Positions 1-6,836 of a DNA stretch of 13,168 nucleotides are shown piece by piece. Under the pieces are notes generated by a model. The model was given only the letters and a program-made list of their open reading frames with translations. It was not told the DNA's origin and did not search any database. Each line of letters starts with the position of its first letter. Positions within the stretch are counted from its first letter, which is position 1. Made by a program: the position numbers and the translations under genes. Source of the stretch: CAYLOC01 sp964385195 (lineage in GTDB: Bacteria; Actinomycetota; Actinomycetes; Propionibacteriales; Nocardioidaceae); assembly GCA_964385195.1 (NCBI GenBank), contig CAYLOC010000076.1:1-13168 (forward strand). The letters run 5' to 3'.

Positions 1-1525
1 CCGCATGGATCTCCCGTCCGGCGGGCATGGTGTCCCCGTCCAGCTGCCGCGGGGCCGGGTGCGTGGCGGTGAGGTCGACGGTGCGCCCGGTGAACCGGTC
101 CAGCCGTTCGTCGGTACGCCGCTGGCGCGTCAGCACCCGCCACACCAGCCCGAGCCACCCGACGAGCCGCCGCGGCGCGACCACGACCACGTCGATCCGC
201 CCGTCGTCCACCCGGGCGTCGGGCAGCAACGGGATCCCCGCGGTCAGCGTCCCGACGTTGCCGACCACCACGGTGCGGGCCCGTCGTTGCACCGGCTCGC
301 CCCCGTCAATGCTGATGTCCACCCGTAGCGCCGGGTAGCGCAGGTGTTTCGCCCCCGACACGAAGTACGCCGACCAGCCCATCCGCTCCTTCAGCGCATC
401 CGGCGCGCCGGCCATGATCGCCGCGTCCAGCCCCATCCCGGCCATGACCGCGAACCGGGAGGGCGGGAGGTCGTCACCCTCGATCCGTACCAGGTCCACC
501 GCGCGGTCCTGGCCGTTCAGGATCGTGTCCAGTGCCTCGGGCTCGGTCAACGGGATTTTCAGGTTTCGCGCCAGCAGGTTCCCGGTGCCTTCGGGGACGA
601 TGCCGACCGGTACGCCGGTCCCGGCCATCTCCGCGCACACCACCCGCACGGTGCCGTCGCCCCCTGCGGCCACGACGAGGTCCGCACCGGCGGCCACGGC
701 TGCCCGGGCCATCGAGGCGCCGGCGTCGTCCACCGTGGTCTCGAACCACAGCGGCTCGTCCCATCCGGCCGCCAGCACTGTCCGGTTGACCCGGGCGCGG
801 AACGCGGCGAAGTCGACCTTGATCGGGTTCAGGACCACCGCCAGCGTGCGCCGGTCCTGCGGCACCGACGACAGCAGCGGGGCCGACCGGGTGGAGGCGC
901 TGTCGACCATACGCACCACGGCGCCGGCGAGGAAGACGTAACACGCGCCCACGAGCCACCCGGTGAGCACGTCACTGGGGAAGTGCGCGGCCACGAACAG
1001 CCGGTCCACCCCCACCAGTACGCCGATCGCGGTCCACGCCGTCAGCAGGGTCACCCGCAGCACCCGTCGCCGTACGTGTCGCGCGGTCAGCACCAGCAGC
1101 ACCCCGCACGCGGCCGCGATCGCGGTGGCGTGTGCGGACGGGAACGACCAGCCGGCAACCTGGTCGGGAATGTCGGGGCGGGACCGGCCGACGAAGTGCT
1201 TCAGCAGCCGCATCGTGAGCAGGGCGCCGGCATACGCCGCGGCAAGCCAGATCGCGGTGAGGTAGCGACGTCGTACGGCGATCCCGACGGCCACCAGCAG
1301 CATCACCACACCGACGTACCGCGGTGCCGTGACCGTTGCGACACGGGAGAAGAAGTCCAGCCAGACGGTACCGACGACCGCGTCGTGCAGCGCGAACACG
1401 CCGCGCTCGTCCACCCACATCAGCGGACCCAGCCGCACCGCGACCAGGCCCACGAGGGTCAGCAGCGGTACGGCGAGCAGCCCGGCGGCGGCCGCGGAAC
1501 GCCGTACGGCGGAGGTCTCCGTCAC
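1..1525 (-). CDS. PAP2 phosphatase / diacylglycerol kinase fusion, 3' end outside the window
   Basis: Membrane lipid enzyme joining an N-terminal PAP2 (type 2 phosphatidic acid phosphatase) domain to a C-terminal diacylglycerol/sphingosine-kinase-like domain. Read from GTG at 1525, the first 508 residues lie in the window. The PAP2 half (about 1-205) has several hydrophobic helices and all three phosphatase motifs: K109-x6-R116-P117, P129-S-A-H132, and R175-x5-H181-x3-D185. The kinase half (about 225 onward) has the nucleotide-binding GGDGT at 288-292 and PEGTGN at 311-316. The last visible stretch (QLDGD near the left edge) is typical of the C-terminus of the kinase family, so few residues should be missing. 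The fusion is known in actinobacteria; whether it dephosphorylates and rephosphorylates the same lipid is not known from sequence. It is divergent from serS. A second in-frame GTG lies at 1531; 1525 fits the upstream -10-like TAGCGT better. Confidence 0.9.
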   Translation of the reverse strand, partial: MTETSAVRRSAAAAGLLAVPLLTLVGLVAVRLGPLMWVDERGVFALHDAVVGTVWLDFFSRVATVTAPRYVGVVMLLVAVGIAVRRRYLTAIWLAAAYAGALLTMRLLKHFVGRSRPDIPDQVAGWSFPSAHATAIAAACGVLLVLTARHVRRRVLRVTLLTAWTAIGVLVGVDRLFVAAHFPSDVLTGWLVGACYVFLAGAVVRMVDSASTRSAPLLSSVPQDRRTLAVVLNPIKVDFAAFRARVNRTVLAAGWDEPLWFETTVDDAGASMARAAVAAGADLVVAAGGDGTVRVVCAEMAGTGVPVGIVPEGTGNLLARNLKIPLTEPEALDTILNGQDRAVDLVRIEGDDLPPSRFAVMAGMGLDAAIMAGAPDALKERMGWSAYFVSGAKHLRYPALRVDISIDGGEPVQRRARTVVVGNVGTLTAGIPLLPDARVDDGRIDVVVVAPRRLVGWLGLVWRVLTRQRRTDERLDRFTGRTVDLTATHPAPRQLDGDTMPAGREIHA

Positions 1526-1532
1526 GGGCACA

Positions 1533-1544
1533 CACGCTAGCGTG
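1533..1544. promoter_or_regulatory. 12-bp perfect palindrome between divergent genes, TAGCGT on both strands
   Basis: CACGCTAGCGTG is a perfect palindrome 8 bases upstream of the GTG of the PAP2-kinase gene. Because of the symmetry it presents a TAGCGT (-10-like, TANNNT) on each strand: 1539-1534 toward the PAP2-kinase gene and 1538-1543 toward serS. It could be a shared promoter core or a dimeric-regulator operator. No experimental support is visible. Confidence 0.4.
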
Positions 1545-1560
1545 CGCCCACCCCCGCAGC

Positions 1561-1600
1561 GTCCTGCAGGGCGCGCCCTACGGCGCCCGCCCTGCAGGAC
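1561..1600. repeat. Perfect inverted repeat (13-bp arms) overlapping the serS promoter
   Basis: GTCCTGCAGGGCG at 1561-1573 is repeated as its exact reverse complement at 1588-1600, with a 14-base loop. It ends 7 bases before the serS -10 hexamer and 19 bases before the serS start, so the right arm covers the -35 position. It could be an operator. If serS is instead transcribed from further upstream, it would form a leader hairpin. It has no T-tract and lies between divergent genes, so a terminator is unlikely. Confidence 0.6.
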
Positions 1601-1607
1601 GTACCGA

Positions 1608-1613
1608 TATCCT
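1608..1613 (+). promoter_or_regulatory. Leaderless -10 hexamer of serS
   Basis: TATCCT matches the actinobacterial TANNNT -10 consensus and ends 6 bases before the serS ATG, so transcription would start at the A of the start codon. There is no convincing Shine-Dalgarno sequence before this ATG (GAAG lies only 3 bases upstream), which agrees with leaderless translation. Confidence 0.55.
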
Positions 1614-1619
1614 CGAAGA

Positions 1620-2918
1620 ATGATCGACGTACGAGAGCTGCGTGAGGACCCGGAGCGTGCGCGGGAGGCCCAACGCCGCCGCGGCGCCCCGGTGGAACTC
1701 GTCGACGACATCTTGTCTGCCGACGAGTCCCGGCGTACGTCGATCGCCGCGTTCGAGCGGCTGCGCGCGGAACAGAAGGGGCTCGGCAAGCAGATCGCGA
1801 AGGCGTCCGGGCAGGAGAAGACGACCCTGCTCGCTCGTACCAAGGAGCTGTCGGCGCAGGTGAAGTCCGCCGAGGCCGCACAGACCGAGGCCGACCGCCA
1901 GTTCCAGGCGCTGCTGGCCCAACTGCCGAACCTCGCCTCCCCTGAGGCTCCCGCCGGGGGCGAGGACGACTTCGCCGTGCTCGAGCATGTCGGTGTCCCC
2001 CGCGACTTCGACGCCGAGGGGTTCGAGCCGCGTGATCACGTGGAACTCGGCCGGATGCTCGGCGCGATCGACATCGAACGCGGCGCCAAGGTCTCCGGCG
2101 CCCGGTTCTACTACCTCACCGGCGTCGGCGCGGAGCTGGAGCTGGCGCTGGTCAACATGGCGATGGACCAGGCCAAGGACGCCGGGTTCGTCCCGGTGAT
2201 CCCGCCCGCCCTGGTGAGCCCGCGGGCGATGGAGGGCACCGGGTTCCTGGGCCAGGCCGCCGCCGACGTGTACCACCTCCCCGCCGACGACCTGTACCTC
2301 GTCGGTACGGCGGAGGTGCCGCTGGCCGCCTACCACGCCGACGAGATCCTCGACCCGGCCACGCTGCCGCTGCGCTACGTCGGGTTCAGCCCCTGCTACC
2401 GCCGTGAGGCCGGCTCCTACGGCAAGGACACCCGCGGCATCTTCCGGGTGCACTGGTTCGACAAGGTCGAGATGTTCACCTACACCACCGTCGAGGACTC
2501 CTACGCCGAGCACGAGCGACTGCTGGCGTGGGAGAAGGAGTGGATGGACAAGCTCGAGTTCGCCTACCGCGTCATCGACACCGCGGCCGGCGACCTCGGC
2601 CTGCCCGCCACCCGCAAGTTCGACTGCGAGGCATGGATCCCCACCCAGGGGAAGTACCGCGAGCTCACCTCCACGTCCAACTGCACCCAGTTCCAGGCCC
2701 GGCGACTCGGGGTCCGGGCCCGTTTCGAGGACGGTACGGCGCCGGTGGCCACGCTCAACGGAACACTGATGGCCACCGCCCGCACCATCGTGGCCCTGCT
2801 GGAGACCCATCAACAGGCTGACGGGTCCGTCCTCGTCCCGCCGGCGCTGCAGCCCTATCTTCGACGTGAGGTGCTGGAACCCGTCGCCCCCCGCGGTGCC
2901 GCGGAGCCGCCCTCGTGA
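1620..2918 (+). CDS. serS: Seryl-tRNA synthetase
   Basis: Class II aminoacyl-tRNA synthetase charging tRNA-Ser with serine in the cytoplasm; 432 residues, normal for bacterial SerRS. An N-terminal alpha-helical hairpin (about 28-105, Glu/Lys/Ala/Gln-rich), which grips the long variable arm of tRNA-Ser, precedes the catalytic domain. Motif 2 includes FRVHWFDK at 275-282 with the ATP-binding Arg276; motif 3 has N380-G-T-L and Arg388. The signatures ELTSTSNCTQFQARR and NGTLMATARTIVALLE are as expected of actinobacterial SerRS. Position 279 is Trp, where I recall Gln in most bacterial enzymes. The frame stays open upstream, but ATG 1620 starts the family-typical MIDVRELRED and has a leaderless -10. 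The stop overlaps the next start (GTGA). Two tRNA-Ser genes lie 7-8 kb downstream. Confidence 0.97.
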   Translation: MIDVRELREDPERAREAQRRRGAPVELVDDILSADESRRTSIAAFERLRAEQKGLGKQIAKASGQEKTTLLARTKELSAQVKSAEAAQTEADRQFQALLAQLPNLASPEAPAGGEDDFAVLEHVGVPRDFDAEGFEPRDHVELGRMLGAIDIERGAKVSGARFYYLTGVGAELELALVNMAMDQAKDAGFVPVIPPALVSPRAMEGTGFLGQAAADVYHLPADDLYLVGTAEVPLAAYHADEILDPATLPLRYVGFSPCYRREAGSYGKDTRGIFRVHWFDKVEMFTYTTVEDSYAEHERLLAWEKEWMDKLEFAYRVIDTAAGDLGLPATRKFDCEAWIPTQGKYRELTSTSNCTQFQARRLGVRARFEDGTAPVATLNGTLMATARTIVALLETHQQADGSVLVPPALQPYLRREVLEPVAPRGAAEPPS

Positions 2919-3727
2919 CGCCCCGGCTCCTGGCGCTGGACATCGACGGAACCCTGGTCGACTGGGAGGAGCGCATCTCTCCGGTCGTGCTGCAGCACGT
3001 CCGCGCTGCCGCCGCTGCCGGCATCGAGGTGGTGCTGGCCACCGGACGCTCCGTGCACGGGGTTACCCCTCTGCTGGACCGGATCGGTCTGCCCGAGGGG
3101 CACATCGTGGCCTCCAACGGGTCGGTCACCTCGACGTACTGGCCGGTGCAGGTCACCGCGAAGGTCACGTTCGACGCCCGCGACGCCGTGCACGCGGTCC
3201 TGCAGCACCTGCCGGAGGCGCTGGTGGCGGTGGAGGTGGTCGGCGGCGGGTTCCGCGTCAACCGGGCCTTCCCCGACGGCGAGATCAGCGGTGACATCCG
3301 CATCGAGCCGGTCGATGAGCTCGTCAGCCAGCCCGTCACGCGGGTCATCATCCGCGATCCGCTGTCGTCGGCGGAGGACTTCGCCGCCATGGCGGACTCG
3401 CTGGGGCTGCGCGGTACGAACTACTCCGTGGGCTACAGCGCGTGGCTGGACCTGGCTCCGGAAGGGGTCTCCAAGGCGTCGGCCCTCGCGGAGGTGGCGG
3501 CGACGCTCGGCGTCTCTGCCGCTGACGCGCTCGCGATCGGCGACGGCCGCAACGACGTGGAGATGCTGCGCTGGGCCGGACGCGGGGTGGCCATGGGACA
3601 GGCACCCCAGGAGGTACGGGCCGCGGCGGACGCGGTCACCGGCAGTTATGATGAGGACGGCGTGGCGGCTGAACTGTCGCGGTGGCTCCCCAAAGTTGCA
3701 GACAACCCCCCAATCGCGGCAAAGTAG
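2915..3727 (+). CDS. Cof-type HAD-superfamily phosphatase
   Basis: Predicted Mg-dependent phosphatase of the haloacid dehalogenase superfamily, Cof/type IIB cap subgroup, 270 residues. All four HAD motifs are present: motif I DIDGT with nucleophile D9 and acid/base D11; motif II T43 in LATGRS; motif III K187 in VSKASAL; motif IV IGDGRND with D210 and D214. The large insert between motifs II and III (about 80-185) is the C2 cap that sets the substrate, so sugar phosphates, nucleotides and FMN are all possible and no substrate can be assigned. The GTG start overlaps the serS stop by four bases (GTGA), and GGAG at 2903-2906 is a reasonable ribosome site, so translation is likely coupled to serS. 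The same order (serS followed by a HAD phosphatase) is, as I recall, found in other actinobacteria. Confidence 0.93.
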   Translation: MTPRLLALDIDGTLVDWEERISPVVLQHVRAAAAAGIEVVLATGRSVHGVTPLLDRIGLPEGHIVASNGSVTSTYWPVQVTAKVTFDARDAVHAVLQHLPEALVAVEVVGGGFRVNRAFPDGEISGDIRIEPVDELVSQPVTRVIIRDPLSSAEDFAAMADSLGLRGTNYSVGYSAWLDLAPEGVSKASALAEVAATLGVSAADALAIGDGRNDVEMLRWAGRGVAMGQAPQEVRAAADAVTGSYDEDGVAAELSRWLPKVADNPPIAAK

Positions 3728-3751
3728 GGATAACGGACACGGGGGTTCCAG

Positions 3752-4306
3752 ATGACCGCACCGCTCGCTGCAGGCGAGGCCACACCCTGCGCCACTGAGG
3801 TCGACCTTTATCTGCATCCGTTGCTGGAGACTCCTCCGACCGCCTCGACGGCGAGCAAGCAGACGTGGGAGGAGTACCTGGCCCTCGTGGACCAGGTGCA
3901 TGCCCACTGCTCGGGGTGTCCGGTCCTGGACGAGTGCTTGTACAAGGCGGTCGTGCATGTCGATGTCTCGGGGTACGTCGCGGCCACGACCGCCAAGGAA
4001 CGCCGTGCGATCCGCCGGAAACTGGGCATCGAGGTCAAGCGGGAGGACTTCGACACCTACGCCGGCGCCCGCACCTCCGGGAAGCCGGTGGAGCAGGAGG
4101 ACGTGCTGCGGCTGCGCGTCCAGTACCCCGACGACTCCCTGGAGCAGTTGGCGGACCGGCTCGGCTGCTCACTGTCCACGGTGAAGCGGCACCTGCGGCG
4201 CGCGCGCCGACAAGCCGAGGCTGCGGACGCCGAGGGCGACGGTCCGGCGAAGCTGCCCACGGTGGAGGAAGTCTTCGACGCCTTCGAAGCCGTCACGGGC
4301 CGCTAG
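3752..4306 (+). CDS. Divergent WhiB-like (Wbl) protein with C-terminal helix-turn-helix
   Basis: 184 residues. The N-terminal half has the four-cysteine layout of WhiB-like Fe-S proteins: C13, then C53-x2-C56-x5-C62, which in the family hold a [4Fe-4S] cluster. After the last Cys the family normally has a G-[IV]-W-G-G turn followed by xTxxERR; here it reads GYVAATTAKERR (74-85), so Trp and both turn glycines are replaced while the TT and ERR positions remain. The segment 114-153 (LEQLADRLGCSLSTVKRHL core) looks like a helix-turn-helix resembling sigma region 4 or LuxR-type DNA-binding domains, ending in a basic RRARR. It lies 24 bases after the HAD gene and probably shares the serS transcript; GGGGG at 3741-3745 is the likely ribosome site. 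Assignment to the Wbl family is from the cysteine pattern; whether it binds a cluster or sigma factor is uncertain because the turn contacts the primary sigma factor in known members. Confidence 0.75.
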   Translation: MTAPLAAGEATPCATEVDLYLHPLLETPPTASTASKQTWEEYLALVDQVHAHCSGCPVLDECLYKAVVHVDVSGYVAATTAKERRAIRRKLGIEVKREDFDTYAGARTSGKPVEQEDVLRLRVQYPDDSLEQLADRLGCSLSTVKRHLRRARRQAEAADAEGDGPAKLPTVEEVFDAFEAVTGR

Positions 4307-4332
4307 CCGCGGCTACTTCGTTGACGCCGCGG
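4307..4332. terminator. Hairpin between convergent genes, candidate bidirectional terminator
   Basis: CCGCGGC at 4307-4313 pairs with GCCGCGG at 4326-4332 around a 12-base loop, directly after the stop of the WhiB-like gene and 5 bases from the stop of the oppositely oriented bpa. There is no T-tract, which is common for GC-rich actinobacterial terminators. The position supports the call more than the structure does. Confidence 0.45.
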
Positions 4333-4337
4333 GCTGA

Positions 4338-4925
4338 CTAGAGGTACATGCCGCTGCGGCCGGAGTCATCCTCACCACGGTGTCCGCCGGGACCCGGTTG
4401 GCCGTGCGGTGCGCCCTGCGGCATCGAGCCGGGAGGGAGCGCGCGACGCATCTGCTCCAACTGGGCGCGAGCGGCCATCTGCTGGGCGTAGATCACGGTC
4501 TGGATGCCGTGGAACAGGCCCTCCAGCCACCCCACCAGCTGGGCCTGCGCAATCCGCAGCTCTGACTCACTCGGCGTGTCCTCGGCGAACGGCAGGCTGA
4601 GGCGGTCCAGCTCGTCGACCAGCTCTGGGGCGAGCCCCTGCTCCAGCTCCTTGATGGACGCCTGGTGGATCTCGCGCAGGCGGTTGCGGGACGCCTCGTC
4701 CAGCGGAGCGGCCTTCACCTCCTCCAGCAACTGCCGGATCATGCTGCCGATCCGCATCACCTTGTCCGGTTGCTCGACCAGGTCGGCGATGTTGCGGCTG
4801 TCGTCGTCCTCCTCGCCGCCCGCGACCCCCATACCGTCCGGCCCGACGACAACCACCCGTGGGTCCTCGCCGCCGGATTGCGCGTCCTGCCCGGACTCAG
4901 GGTGCTGTGGTTGTTGCGCGCTCAT
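4338..4925 (-). CDS. bpa: Bacterial proteasome activator Bpa (PafE family)
   Basis: 195-residue member of the DUF2587/Bpa family. Bpa forms an ATP-independent ring that docks on the 20S proteasome and opens its gate, feeding in unfolded proteins. Visible features are an acidic, Gly/Gln-rich N-terminus (1-45), a conserved helical core (about 48-160) containing RNIADLVEQPDKVMRIGSMI and the LSLPF segment, and a Gly/Pro-rich tail ending in GMYL. Mycobacterial Bpa ends in GQYL, the proteasome-docking (HbYX-like) motif; here Tyr-Leu are kept and Gln is Met. The frame is open upstream, but ATG 4925 has a G-rich ribosome site (GGGTGGGGG on the minus strand) and follows the oxidoreductase stop by 10 bases, so the two are probably co-transcribed. 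No proteasome subunits are in the window. Confidence 0.92.
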   Translation of the reverse strand: MSAQQPQHPESGQDAQSGGEDPRVVVVGPDGMGVAGGEEDDDSRNIADLVEQPDKVMRIGSMIRQLLEEVKAAPLDEASRNRLREIHQASIKELEQGLAPELVDELDRLSLPFAEDTPSESELRIAQAQLVGWLEGLFHGIQTVIYAQQMAARAQLEQMRRALPPGSMPQGAPHGQPGPGGHRGEDDSGRSGMYL

Positions 4926-4935
4926 AGCCCCCACC

Positions 4936-5916
4936 CTACGGGCTGAGGTCAAGGACGACCTTGCCGATGTGGCTGCTGCTTTCCAGCAGGCGGTGCGCCT
5001 CGCCGACGTCAGCGAGCGGCAGCCGGGCATGGATGATCGGGCGGACGGTGCCGTCGGCGACGAGGGGCCACACGTTCTCCACGACGCTGCGCACGATTCC
5101 GCCCTTCTCCTGCAGGGGACGTGACCGCAGTGCGGTGGCAATCACGGCGGCGCGCCGGGTCAACAACGTGGCCAGGTTCAGCTCGGCCTTGGCACCGGAC
5201 TGCATCCCGATCACCACCAGGCGTCCCTCGGTGGCCAGCGCTTCGACATTCGGCTTGAGGTAGTCGGCGCCGATGATGTCGAGGATGACGTTCGCCCCCC
5301 GCTCGTCGTACCGGCGTATCTCGTCGACGAAGTCCTGCTCCCGGTAGTTGATGGTCAGGTCGGCACCGAGCCGAGCGCATGCGTGCGCCTTCTCCGGCGT
5401 ACCGACCGTGCAGGCCACGCGGGCACCGAGCGCCGTGGCCAGCTGGATCGCCGCCGTCCCGATGCCGCTGGAACCGCCGTGCACCAACAGCAGCTCCTCC
5501 GGCTGCAACGCGGCAGTCATGAACACGTTCGACCACACGGTGCACATCGCCTCGGGAAGCGCGGCCGCCTCGGTCAGGGACAACCCCTGCGGCAGCGGCA
5601 TCACCTGCTGCTCGGGTACGGCGACCTGCTCGGCGTACCCGCCGCCGGCCAGTAGTGCGCACACCTGGTCACCCGGCTTCCAGCCGGTCACGCCGTCGGC
5701 GACGGCGGACACGGTGCCCGCACACTCCAGACCGAGGATGTCGCTGGCCCCGGGAGGCGGGGGGTACTTGCCCTGACGCTGCATCACGTCGGCCCGGTTG
5801 ACCGCGGTCGCGGCGACATCGATCAGCACCTCACCGGCCGAGAGCTGCGGCGGGGGTACGTCACGGACCTCGAGCACCTCCACACCCCCGGGCTCCCGGC
5901 ACCACACAGCACGCAT
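4936..5916 (-). CDS. NAD(P)H quinone oxidoreductase, PIG3 type (zinc-independent MDR family)
   Basis: 326-residue medium-chain dehydrogenase/reductase of the quinone oxidoreductase branch, closest in pattern to the PIG3 (TP53I3) group, which reduce quinones with NADPH. The N-terminal GroES-like domain carries the NRADVMQRQGKYPPPPG stretch (40-56) typical of PIG3-type enzymes and GDQVCALLAGGGYAE (82-96). The Rossmann domain has the nucleotide loop VHGGSSGIGTAAIQLA at 145-160. No structural zinc-binding cysteine cluster is seen, as expected for this branch. ATG 5916 is preceded by TAGCGT six bases upstream, a leaderless promoter, so it may be transcribed separately from the two upstream genes (57-base gap) and carry bpa with it. 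Physiological substrate unknown. Confidence 0.92.
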   Translation of the reverse strand: MRAVWCREPGGVEVLEVRDVPPPQLSAGEVLIDVAATAVNRADVMQRQGKYPPPPGASDILGLECAGTVSAVADGVTGWKPGDQVCALLAGGGYAEQVAVPEQQVMPLPQGLSLTEAAALPEAMCTVWSNVFMTAALQPEELLLVHGGSSGIGTAAIQLATALGARVACTVGTPEKAHACARLGADLTINYREQDFVDEIRRYDERGANVILDIIGADYLKPNVEALATEGRLVVIGMQSGAKAELNLATLLTRRAAVIATALRSRPLQEKGGIVRSVVENVWPLVADGTVRPIIHARLPLADVGEAHRLLESSSHIGKVVLDLSP

Positions 5917-5922
5917 GCCGCC

Positions 5923-5928
5923 ACGCTA
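5923..5928 (-). promoter_or_regulatory. Leaderless -10 hexamer of the quinone oxidoreductase gene
   Basis: On the minus strand TAGCGT (5928 to 5923) is followed by six bases and then ATG at 5916, the spacing expected when transcription starts at the A of the start codon. No clear -35 was found, and no Shine-Dalgarno sequence precedes this ATG. Confidence 0.5.
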
Positions 5929-5973
5929 TCGCCGCGCTCCTGCGGCGCGACGTCGGAGGTCAGTGCCGCGGGG

Positions 5974-6210
5974 TCAGTCCTCCTCGGCGGCGATGAGGTC
6001 GGTGGCAACCTCGACGCAGTCGGCGACATCGTCGGCCGAACCGCCGCGCACACCGGCCGCGTATCCGACGATGAACGCGGTGAGCGGCGCGGCCGGCCGG
6101 TCGATGCCGTGTGCGGCCTCTCGCGCGAGGTCGAGGATCGCGTCCGCCTCGACCTCCAGCTCCAGGCCGAGCGCATCACACAACTGCTCGGTCCACGTCG
6201 TCAGGTTCAT
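5974..6210 (-). CDS. Small DUF6457-type protein
   Basis: 78-residue acidic, soluble, mostly helical protein of no known function. The sequence (MNLTTWTEQLCDALGLE, then DLAREAAHGIDRPAAPLTAFIVGYAAG at about 27-53) matches the small proteins annotated as DUF6457, which I recall as being encoded beside mobA-like or formate dehydrogenase genes in actinobacteria. Its ATG overlaps the mobA stop by four bases (ATGA), and a strong ribosome site GGAGGG (6219-6214) lies just upstream, which decides this start over the in-frame alternative at 6252. Tight coupling to mobA suggests a role in molybdenum cofactor use or in assembly of a molybdoenzyme; this is inference from context only. Confidence 0.8.
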   Translation of the reverse strand: MNLTTWTEQLCDALGLELEVEADAILDLAREAAHGIDRPAAPLTAFIVGYAAGVRGGSADDVADCVEVATDLIAAEED

Positions 6211-6815
6211 GTTCCCTCCAGCCGGCTCCGGATCGCGGCGACGTCCCGCCACGTGTCACAGTCTGCGGTGATGTCGGCGTCGGCGTCCAGCGTATGCATG
6301 GCCAACCGCGTCACGACCGCCCGCATCGGGAGACCTGAGGGCGGGCCGGCCGTTTCCAGCGCTGCCCGTAACGCTGACGCCCGATACGCCGCCGCCAGCG
6401 GTTGCGCACGACCGCCTGCATCGGCGTACCAGACCCCGTCGACCTCGGGTCCGGCCGCGGCGAGCCGTACCGCCAGCGCCTGCACTCCGGAGGCGTCCAG
6501 CAGCGGCATGTCGCAGGCGAGTACGACGATGAGGTCCGCGGTGAGGCAGTGCAGCCCGGCGGCGATGCCGGCCACCGGACCCCCACCCGGGGGATCCTCC
6601 CGCGCGGCCAGAATCCCCGCGGGAAGCTCGCGGCGGGGACCGACGACGACCACGGTCCGGGCTGCCCCGACCGCTGACAGCGCGTAGTCCAGCAGCGGCC
6701 GGTCGGCGACCCGCAACTCGGCCTTGTCCACGCCGCCGAGTCGGTGCCCGGCGCCGCCGGCGAGGATCAGCGCGTCGTAGGCCGGGACACCGGAAGGGTC
6801 GGCGGCGACGGAGAT
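6207..6815 (-). CDS. mobA: MobA-like molybdenum cofactor nucleotidyltransferase, start codon unresolved
   Basis: MobA-family enzymes transfer a nucleotide (GMP) to molybdopterin to make the mature cofactor. The family signature is encoded in frame at about 6728-6770: LILAGGAGHRLGG followed by VDKAELRV, the NTP-binding loop. Further on are VVVVGPRREL, the PPGGGPVAGIAAGL loop and VVLACDMPLL with the metal-binding Asp. The problem is the start: back to the in-frame stop at 6858-6860 there is no ATG, GTG or TTG. The first such codon, GTG at 6731, falls after the GG of the signature and would give 174 residues without the NTP loop. I place the start provisionally at ATC 6815, which follows AAGGGG by 5 bases and gives 202 residues, the usual length; CTG codons at 6839 and 6770 are other options. 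It overlaps the DUF6457 gene by four bases. Confidence 0.75.
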   Translation of the reverse strand: MSVAADPSGVPAYDALILAGGAGHRLGGVDKAELRVADRPLLDYALSAVGAARTVVVVGPRRELPAGILAAREDPPGGGPVAGIAAGLHCLTADLIVVLACDMPLLDASGVQALAVRLAAAGPEVDGVWYADAGGRAQPLAAAYRASALRAALETAGPPSGLPMRAVVTRLAMHTLDADADITADCDTWRDVAAIRSRLEGT

Positions 6816-6836
6816 GGCAGCCCCTTTCCCACATGG

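Noticed and set aside
344..1540. 398-residue open frame on the plus strand
   Set aside because: Antisense to the PAP2-kinase gene. It is His/Arg/Gln/Gly-rich with no fold-like pattern, a typical GC-rich shadow frame.
1578..2813. 411-residue open frame on the minus strand
   Set aside because: Lies opposite serS and also contains the region antisense to its motifs. The composition is a low-complexity Gly/Val/Glu/Arg run with no recognisable motif.
3695..3731. TTGCAG and TAGGGAT as a separate promoter for the WhiB-like gene
   Set aside because: The spacer is 23 bases, too long for a housekeeping promoter. Co-transcription with serS is simpler.
3703..3747. AACCCCC/GGGGG-TT pairing that could mask the ribosome site of the WhiB-like gene
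   Set aside because: Only seven pairs about 30 bases apart in simple C and G runs; easily due to chance in this composition.
2855..3958. 367-residue open frame on the minus strand
   Set aside because: Opposite the HAD gene and the start of the WhiB-like gene, both of which have clear motifs. No ribosome site or promoter was found.
6256..6834. ATG 6834 as a start for mobA, or a frameshift linking the two frames
   Set aside because: ATG 6834 opens a different frame that is Arg-rich and lacks the MobA motifs. The true frame is uninterrupted from 6857 down, so no frameshift is needed; only a start codon is missing.
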